From NCBI GenBank assembly GCA_964431545.1, contig CAYSLC010000054.1, positions 1 through 26,704 on the forward strand: 26,704 bases of DNA, in the 5' to 3' direction. Shown here piece after piece: positions 22,042 through 26,704 of this stretch. The notes under the pieces were generated by a model that was not told where the DNA came from, searched no databases, and was given only the letters and a program-made list of their open reading frames with translations. Position 1 is the stretch's first letter, and every line of letters begins with the position of its first letter. A program made the position numbers and the translations under genes. The stretch is from CAYSLC01 sp964431545. Lineage in GTDB: Bacteria > Desulfobacterota > Desulfobacteria > Desulfobacterales > JAABSP01.

Positions 22042-24467
22042 CCGGTCCCTTTCCGCTCGGCTTTCCGGATGTCGGAACCGATGCTCAGCAGGACGAGGTG
22101 GATGAGGCGAACGAGGTCGTCGCCCTCGATCTTTTCCGCCACAACCGCCCCCCGGACCTGGTTGAGGAATTCGGAGGCGCTCCCCTGCCCCAGGATCCGG
22201 CCGAGGGCGTCCCGGTAGCGGTCCCTGCCCAGGATGGCGTGGGCGTCGAGGTTCTGGAAATCGGCCTCGAGAAGCTCCAGGGCCTCGGCCACCTGCCGCC
22301 TACACAGGGTGGTCCGGTAATATTTTTCCGAGGCCAGCGCGAACTCCTCGCCGGTCAGGGCCAGGGGATCCCCGACACCGGCTTCGTGGAGAATCCCCGC
22401 CGTGAGACGGCCGGCCGCGGAGCACCCCTTGGGGTCGCCGACGCGGCGGGAGAGGTCCCGGAGGGTCTCCTCGGCCCCCAGCATCTCCACCAGATCCGGC
22501 GCGTCCTCCCGCAGGAACGTGATGAGGGTCCGCCGGTACTCCAGGTTGTAGACCCGGATATAGCCGGGATACCGCCGGCTCATGCGGGTGCGGGGGGTTT
22601 TGGCGATGATCCGGCCGAGGAATCGGTTCCGGGTCTCTTTCCGGACGTAGAAGGTGGGGATGCCGATGGCGGACCCGAAGAAGATCTGCCGGCGTTCGCT
22701 CTCGATGACCGGGTTGTCCGGGATATCGCCGTGGGTGACCTCCCCTTTGAGGATGTACTTATAGGCCACGGCGGTGAGCAGGTGCTGGAGGGAGGCCGCC
22801 TCCCCCATGTCGGCCAGGATCGTCTCGAACTGGCTGTAGTATCGCCCCTCGAACCCGGAAAACCCCATGGCGGCATATTCCCGGAGCCGGTAGAGGAGGT
22901 AGACCGACATGGCCGGATCGAAGACGCCGAAATCGGCGAGGTCCTGTTTCAGGCGGGTCAGGTTCTCCGGGCTTCCGTCCAGGGCCGGGCTCTCCTCGGT
23001 GCTCTTGACCGCCACGAAGTAATCGAGGAGCCTGAAATCGGGGACAAAGTCCCCCTTCAGCCGGAAGGCCCGGCTGAACCATCCGTCCACCGCCTTGGGG
23101 CCGAAGGGGGTCACCGGCCGGCCCAGGACCTTCAGTTTCGCCTTTTTGCGCCATCTCCGCCAGATCATCCGCAAATGGGTGAAATCGAGTTCGTGGGGCA
23201 GAAACCCCAGGGCCTTTTCCGGGTGGAAGTCCCGGAAATCGAGGCGATGGGGGGCGGCGCTGTAGGTGCCCACAAAGAGCGGCAGGAAGTGTTCGATGAT
23301 CTTGATGGCCAGATCCCCCGCGTACTTCTCCTCCAGGGGGCCGAATCCGGAGGTTCTGTCCGCGATGAGCGTCGTCAGCTTCCGGCTTCCGAGGCTGATA
23401 TGGGTGCCGTTGTTGGAGAGGCTCAGGTTGGACAGAGACGGCATCGTCACGAGGTTGCGGGTGATGATCCCCGCCTCCCGGAGCTGGAGGACGGCGTTGA
23501 GCTGACTCCGGGAGAGCACCTGATGGCACAGGCGCATGTATCGGTACTTCTCCTCCCCCCGGTCCCACCCGCAGAGGCAGGGGCTGATGAACAGCTCCCG
23601 GTAGAAGGCGTCGGAGATGAGATCGTTCAGCCGTTTCTGGCGGAGATGGGTGTGGGGGGCGAAATAGACCACCGCCCGCTGTCCGGATTCGATCAGGCCG
23701 AACCGCAAATTGGCATATCGGACCAGGAGCTGGCAGAGGAGAAACCGCTTCAGGGTCTCCCTTGCGACCCCCCTGCCCATTCCGAAGCCTCGGGACAAAG
23801 GGACGGGGTGGAAGGAGAAGGTCTCCGGCGAGGAGTTGTCATTGAGAAAGTGGCCCATGAGCCGCTCTCCCACGCTCAAGACGGCGGCATGGACCTCCGT
23901 GTGCCCGCCGATCACATCGGCCAGGGAGAGTTTGAGCAGATAGCTGACGGGGATCCGTATCTGGGGCTCTCCGTTGCGGACCGGCGTGAATCTCTCGGCG
24001 TCGGTCCGTTCCGGGCCGCGGGCGACACTCTTGTCGGACCGAAGGTCCCGGGCGAAGACGGCCGCCGCATATTCGCCGAGCCGGGCCCGGGGAAACCGGA
24101 CCCAGCTGTTTTCCCAGATGCCGTCGGGATTGTGGTCGAGAAAGGCCCGGAGATCCTCCGGAAGCCGCCGGGAGGCGTCACCGGATTCGGCGTGTTTCCG
24201 CAGGTTCCGGTAATAATTGGATTCTTCGATGGCCCGCGGAAAATCGACATCCGCCTTTTTTCCGATCACCGCCGTCTGCAGCTCGTTTTCGGCCCCGGCG
24301 GTGGCGTCGTTTCGGGCAAACGGAATCGCCTCGGCGAAGCGGTCGCCGTCGATCTCCGACCCCGCCCCCATCAGGTGGCGGATCCGGGGCAGCTCCTTTT
24401 CCAACCAGATCTCCGGGCTCCACCGCTCCATGCTTTCGGGTCGGGACAGGGTCGTGACAGTGCGCAC
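22038..24467 (-). CDS. Unrecognised 809-residue protein, first gene of the PSD-Lgt-like operon
   Basis: I do not recognise this family. GTG 24467 is the preferred start because AAGGAGG lies five bases upstream; an earlier GTG (24566) would add 33 residues of unlikely composition. The protein is rich in Arg, Leu and aromatic residues, with no signal peptide and no convincing transmembrane helix. Segments that look conserved include NSWVRFPRARLGEYAA, YFAPHTHLRQKRLNDL, SLSLSNNGTHISLGSRKLTT, FHPEKALGFLPHELDFTHLR (then MIWRRWRKK) and GSAIGIPTFYVRKETRNRFL. HTHLRQKR and the NNGTH segment could carry polar catalytic residues, but that is a guess. The C-terminal ~150 residues are helical. The stop overlaps the PSD-like start, so the three proteins are made together. 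It may be a large enzyme or a scaffold acting with lipid-modifying partners. Confidence 0.7.
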   Translation of the reverse strand: MRTVTTLSRPESMERWSPEIWLEKELPRIRHLMGAGSEIDGDRFAEAIPFARNDATAGAENELQTAVIGKKADVDFPRAIEESNYYRNLRKHAESGDASRRLPEDLRAFLDHNPDGIWENSWVRFPRARLGEYAAAVFARDLRSDKSVARGPERTDAERFTPVRNGEPQIRIPVSYLLKLSLADVIGGHTEVHAAVLSVGERLMGHFLNDNSSPETFSFHPVPLSRGFGMGRGVARETLKRFLLCQLLVRYANLRFGLIESGQRAVVYFAPHTHLRQKRLNDLISDAFYRELFISPCLCGWDRGEEKYRYMRLCHQVLSRSQLNAVLQLREAGIITRNLVTMPSLSNLSLSNNGTHISLGSRKLTTLIADRTSGFGPLEEKYAGDLAIKIIEHFLPLFVGTYSAAPHRLDFRDFHPEKALGFLPHELDFTHLRMIWRRWRKKAKLKVLGRPVTPFGPKAVDGWFSRAFRLKGDFVPDFRLLDYFVAVKSTEESPALDGSPENLTRLKQDLADFGVFDPAMSVYLLYRLREYAAMGFSGFEGRYYSQFETILADMGEAASLQHLLTAVAYKYILKGEVTHGDIPDNPVIESERRQIFFGSAIGIPTFYVRKETRNRFLGRIIAKTPRTRMSRRYPGYIRVYNLEYRRTLITFLREDAPDLVEMLGAEETLRDLSRRVGDPKGCSAAGRLTAGILHEAGVGDPLALTGEEFALASEKYYRTTLCRRQVAEALELLEADFQNLDAHAILGRDRYRDALGRILGQGSASEFLNQVRGAVVAEKIEGDDLVRLIHLVLLSIGSDIRKAERKGTG

Positions 24468-24693
24468 ACCGGCCTCCTTCGATCGGTTCGTTCGGGTCGC
24501 GGTTTGGGGGCATAACCCACAAGGGCGGTTTTCCCCGGCGTCCAAAGGGTTTTCAGGCGCAACCACCGTCGGAAGTGTAGGGGATTTCCATTAGAGTGAT
24601 GCTAAGATTTAAATAGGATTGGGTTAAAGACGGCGGGTCGATGATTCCTTTTCGGGGCGGAGAAGAGGGGAAAAGGTTCCGGCGTATTGTGGA

Positions 24694-24717
24694 GTGCGAA
24701 AATTCTATTTTTCGCAC
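24694..24717. other. A/T-cored perfect hairpin after the sigma-54 regulator gene
   Basis: GTGCGAAAA (24694-24702) and TTTTCGCAC (24709-24717) are perfect 9-bp arms around TTCTAT, about 34 nt beyond the minus-strand stop at 24751. It is probably a terminator-like or stabilising hairpin, although no separate T-run follows. The rest of the 283-nt gap (24468-24750) is relatively A/T-rich around 24600-24640. There the minus strand has TTTAAC, 18 bases and TAGCAT as a weak promoter candidate for the downstream operon. Confidence 0.45.
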
Positions 24718-24750
24718 CCGAATGGGCTGATCCCCCTTCTTGTGACTCCC

Positions 24751-26457
24751 TTACGGACGCTTCAGCTTGTTGTAGAGCGTCTTTCGATCCACCCCCAGCA
24801 CCTCGGCGGTCCGTTTTTTGTGGCCTCTGAAGCGGTCGAGGGTGCGGGTGATGTACTGTTGCTCGAAGATCCGCACCGCCGTGTGCAACGGCAGGCCGTC
24901 CCGGACGAAGGGCGGGCCGTCGGCGGCGGGGTCCGCCGGCTCGGACCGCCCCCCGAGGTCCGTTTCACCGGTGGCGAGGTAGCGGCGGAGTTCATTGAAG
25001 AGTTCCCGGACGTTTCCGGGCCAGTCGTAGGCGGCGAACCGCTCCATGACCTCATGGGGAACGGCCCCCGGGGTCTCGCCTTTTGCCCCGCGCCGTTCCA
25101 GGAAGTGAGCCGTCAGCAGGGGGATGTCCTCCTTGCGCCAGCGGAGGGGGGGGATCTCCATGGCGATCACGTGGATCCGATGGAAGAAGTCCTCCCGGAT
25201 CCGCCCCTCCACCATCATCTTGCGCAGGTCCCGGTTGGTGGCCACGATGATCCGGGCGTCGGCGATCCGGTTCCGGGTATCCCCCACCGGGGTGTACTCC
25301 CCATCCTGAAGCACCCGGAGGAGCTTCGCCTGCATGGTGAGGGTCAGCTCCCCGATCTCGTCCAGGAAAAGGGTCCCCCCCTGGGCCTGGTCGAAGAAGC
25401 CGGAGGTGTCCCGTCCCGCCCCCGTGAAGGCTCCGCGCCGGTAGCCGAAGAGCAGGCTCTCGAAGAGGTGTTCCGGGATGGCGGCGCAGTTGACGGGGAC
25501 AAAGAACCGGGTGTGGGCCTGGCTGAGCTGGAAGATGGTCCGGGCCGCCAGCTCCTTGCCGGTGCCCGTCTCGCCGTAGATGACCACCGTCTCGTCGGAG
25601 GCCGCCGCGCGGGTGATCATCTCGTAGACCCTCTTCATGGCCGCGCTCCGGCCCACCATCTCGCCGAAGCGCTCGGAGCGGCTGAGGGAGGCCCGCAGGC
25701 TGAGGTTCTCCTGTTCCAGGCGCTTTCTCAGGGTGATGTCCCGGGCCGCCAGCATCTTCAGCGGCCGGCCCTCCCACTGGATCTCCCTTCCCTCCACCTC
25801 CAGCAGGGTGGTTCCGCCGTCCCTCCGCAGGCCGATCAGCTCCAGGGGGCCGAGCGCGTCGATCCGCATCAACTGTTCCAGGGACCTCCGCGACCGGACC
25901 GCGAAAAGCCCCTGGACCGACCCGTCGATCAGCTCCCAGCGAGGGTACCCGGTCAGCTTCTCCATGGCCTGGTTCACCTCCACCACCCTGCCCTGTTCGT
26001 GGATGCAGATCCCCTCCGAAGTGGCCTCGGCGAGGCACCGGAACCGGTCCCGTTCCATGGCCAGGGCCCTGCGGAGATCCCGAAGCTTCAGGTGGGTTTC
26101 GATCCGGGCCAGGGCCTCCTCCGTGTCCAGGGGTTTGGTCAGATAGTCGGCCCCTCCCACGGACAACCCCCTGACCTTGTCGACGGTGTCGGTCATGGCG
26201 CTCATGAAAAGGATGGGGATCTCCCGGGTATCCGGGTCCTTTTTCAGGGCCTGGCAGACCTCGAAGCCGTTCATGCCGGGCATCCGCACATCGAGCAGGA
26301 TGATGTCCGGAAGATCCCGCCCCACCCGCTTCAGGGCCTCGCGGCCCCCGCCGGCGATCCGGAGGTCGAACCCCGAGTTCTTCAGCGACGCCACCAGCAT
26401 CCGGAGGCTCGGAAGATCGTCGTCCACCAAAAGAATCTTCGGAATCTCGCGGGTCAC
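24751..26457 (-). CDS. Sigma-54-dependent response regulator, REC-PAS-AAA+-Fis
   Basis: A 568-residue transcription activator. The receiver domain (1-120) has LLVDDDLPS, phospho-acceptor Asp56 (IILLDVRMPG) and Lys in YLTKPLDT. A PAS domain (about 135-250, EGICIHEQGRVVEVNQAMEK) leads to a short coiled coil. The AAA+ domain has Walker A GETGTGKE (295-302), the sigma-54 contact loop GAFTGA (342-347), Walker B GTLFLDEIGE (361-370) and WPGNVREL. A C-terminal Fis-type helix-turn-helix (RFRGHKKRTAEVLGVDRKTL) ends the protein, so it can both open sigma-54 promoters and bind DNA. The start is GTG 26457, overlapping the upstream stop as GTGA. Target genes are not visible; the flanking genes show no convincing sigma-54 promoter. 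Confidence 0.95.
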   Translation of the reverse strand: MTREIPKILLVDDDLPSLRMLVASLKNSGFDLRIAGGGREALKRVGRDLPDIILLDVRMPGMNGFEVCQALKKDPDTREIPILFMSAMTDTVDKVRGLSVGGADYLTKPLDTEEALARIETHLKLRDLRRALAMERDRFRCLAEATSEGICIHEQGRVVEVNQAMEKLTGYPRWELIDGSVQGLFAVRSRRSLEQLMRIDALGPLELIGLRRDGGTTLLEVEGREIQWEGRPLKMLAARDITLRKRLEQENLSLRASLSRSERFGEMVGRSAAMKRVYEMITRAAASDETVVIYGETGTGKELAARTIFQLSQAHTRFFVPVNCAAIPEHLFESLLFGYRRGAFTGAGRDTSGFFDQAQGGTLFLDEIGELTLTMQAKLLRVLQDGEYTPVGDTRNRIADARIIVATNRDLRKMMVEGRIREDFFHRIHVIAMEIPPLRWRKEDIPLLTAHFLERRGAKGETPGAVPHEVMERFAAYDWPGNVRELFNELRRYLATGETDLGGRSEPADPAADGPPFVRDGLPLHTAVRIFEQQYITRTLDRFRGHKKRTAEVLGVDRKTLYNKLKRP

Positions 26458-26704
26458 AGGAACCTCCGGATGAACCGCTCCGCCTCTTCGAACATCAGAT
26501 GTGAGGCGAAACGGGAGAGGTTTCTGTAAAAGGCGGCGTGATCGCCGCCGTTTTCGACCGTTTCAAGGCGGTCCTTGATCCCGGTGACCGTCCCTTTCTC
26601 CACCAGATCGAGCAGGATCTCAAGCTCCTCGGCGGGGGGCGGCACCACGGAGGCCGTCGTATCCGGGCCGGCGGCCGGCGCCGCCGCCGGGGCCGCCCCG
26701 GAGG
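26454..26704 (-). CDS. C-terminal fragment of a signalling protein, probably a hybrid histidine kinase (5' end outside window)
   Basis: The open frame enters from the right edge with an Ala/Pro-rich linker (GAAPAAAPAAGPDTTAS). It continues into a helical domain, LEILLDLVEKGTVTGIKDRL, then FYRNLSRFASHLMFEEAERF, and ends IRRFL at 26454. Short C-terminal domains of this style (LxxLxxxGDIxGIxxxLexL...FxxxLxxLAxxFxxexIxxfL) occur at the ends of many deltaproteobacterial hybrid kinases, and coupling to a response regulator by a GTGA overlap fits. Internal GTG codons near 26648 are not taken as starts because the frame is open to the edge. Confidence 0.6.
   Translation of the reverse strand, partial: SGAAPAAAPAAGPDTTASVVPPPAEELEILLDLVEKGTVTGIKDRLETVENGGDHAAFYRNLSRFASHLMFEEAERFIRRFL

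Noticed and set aside
22098..24515. 805-residue open frame on the plus strand
   Set aside because: Antisense to the unknown 809-residue gene. The minus-strand frame has a strong ribosome binding site, stop/start overlap with the PSD-like gene and normal amino-acid composition; the plus frame is Gly/Glu/Pro/Val shadow-like.
24694..26529. 611-residue open frame on the plus strand
   Set aside because: Antisense to the sigma-54 regulator with unambiguous REC, AAA+ and Fis motifs.

Overview
The window is high-GC bacterial DNA. Its gene content points to a Gram-negative anaerobe of the Desulfobacterota (deltaproteobacterial) type. The indicators are a membrane FeS/cytochrome-like electron-transfer-flavoprotein:quinone oxidoreductase next to etfBA, a ~600-residue acyl-CoA dehydrogenase, a TetR regulator resembling Bacillus FadR, a periplasmic HtrA protease and a sigma-54 response regulator. 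The taxonomic placement is inference. No rRNA, tRNA, CRISPR array or insertion sequence was seen.

Layout. 1-224: the tail of an unknown gene with an in-frame continuation after its stop. 310-1077: a protein with four evenly built CxxC-x17-CxxC modules. 1243-2118: an unrecognised protein with a papain/transglutaminase-like Cys-His-Asp signature. 2221-4742 (minus): a MarR regulator, a glycine-betaine-type binding protein and its permease, with no ATPase gene beside them. 4930-5898: a CDF metal exporter, divergent from marR. 5906-6564: a compact toxin-antitoxin cassette, flanked by an intact and a decayed copy of the CDF gene 3' end. 6674-6714: a strong bidirectional terminator. 6758-10951 (minus): a DegP/HtrA protease, then a NarL-type response regulator and its membrane histidine kinase.

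11216-19802 is a fatty-acid oxidation region. It holds a FadR-like TetR gene with an acyl-CoA dehydrogenase downstream, a convergent long-chain acyl-CoA synthetase, and, divergent from the synthetase, a FadF-like oxidoreductase with etfB and etfA. The same TGAATGA...TCATTCA operator lies at both promoter regions (11244-11261 and 15785-15802), each preceded by a T-tract and CTTGAC. This suggests one regulator controls fatty-acid activation, the first oxidation step and electron delivery to the quinone pool.

19964-24467 (minus) is a tightly overlapping three-gene operon. It encodes an unrecognised 809-residue soluble protein, a phosphatidylserine-decarboxylase-like enzyme and an Lgt-family membrane protein that appears to lack the key Lgt histidine. 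This is the best candidate for an undescribed (lipid-related) pathway. 24751-26704 (minus) holds a REC-PAS-AAA+-Fis sigma-54 activator, translationally coupled to the tail of an upstream gene that is probably a signalling protein.

All calls come from reading the sequence and recalled family motifs. No database search was run.
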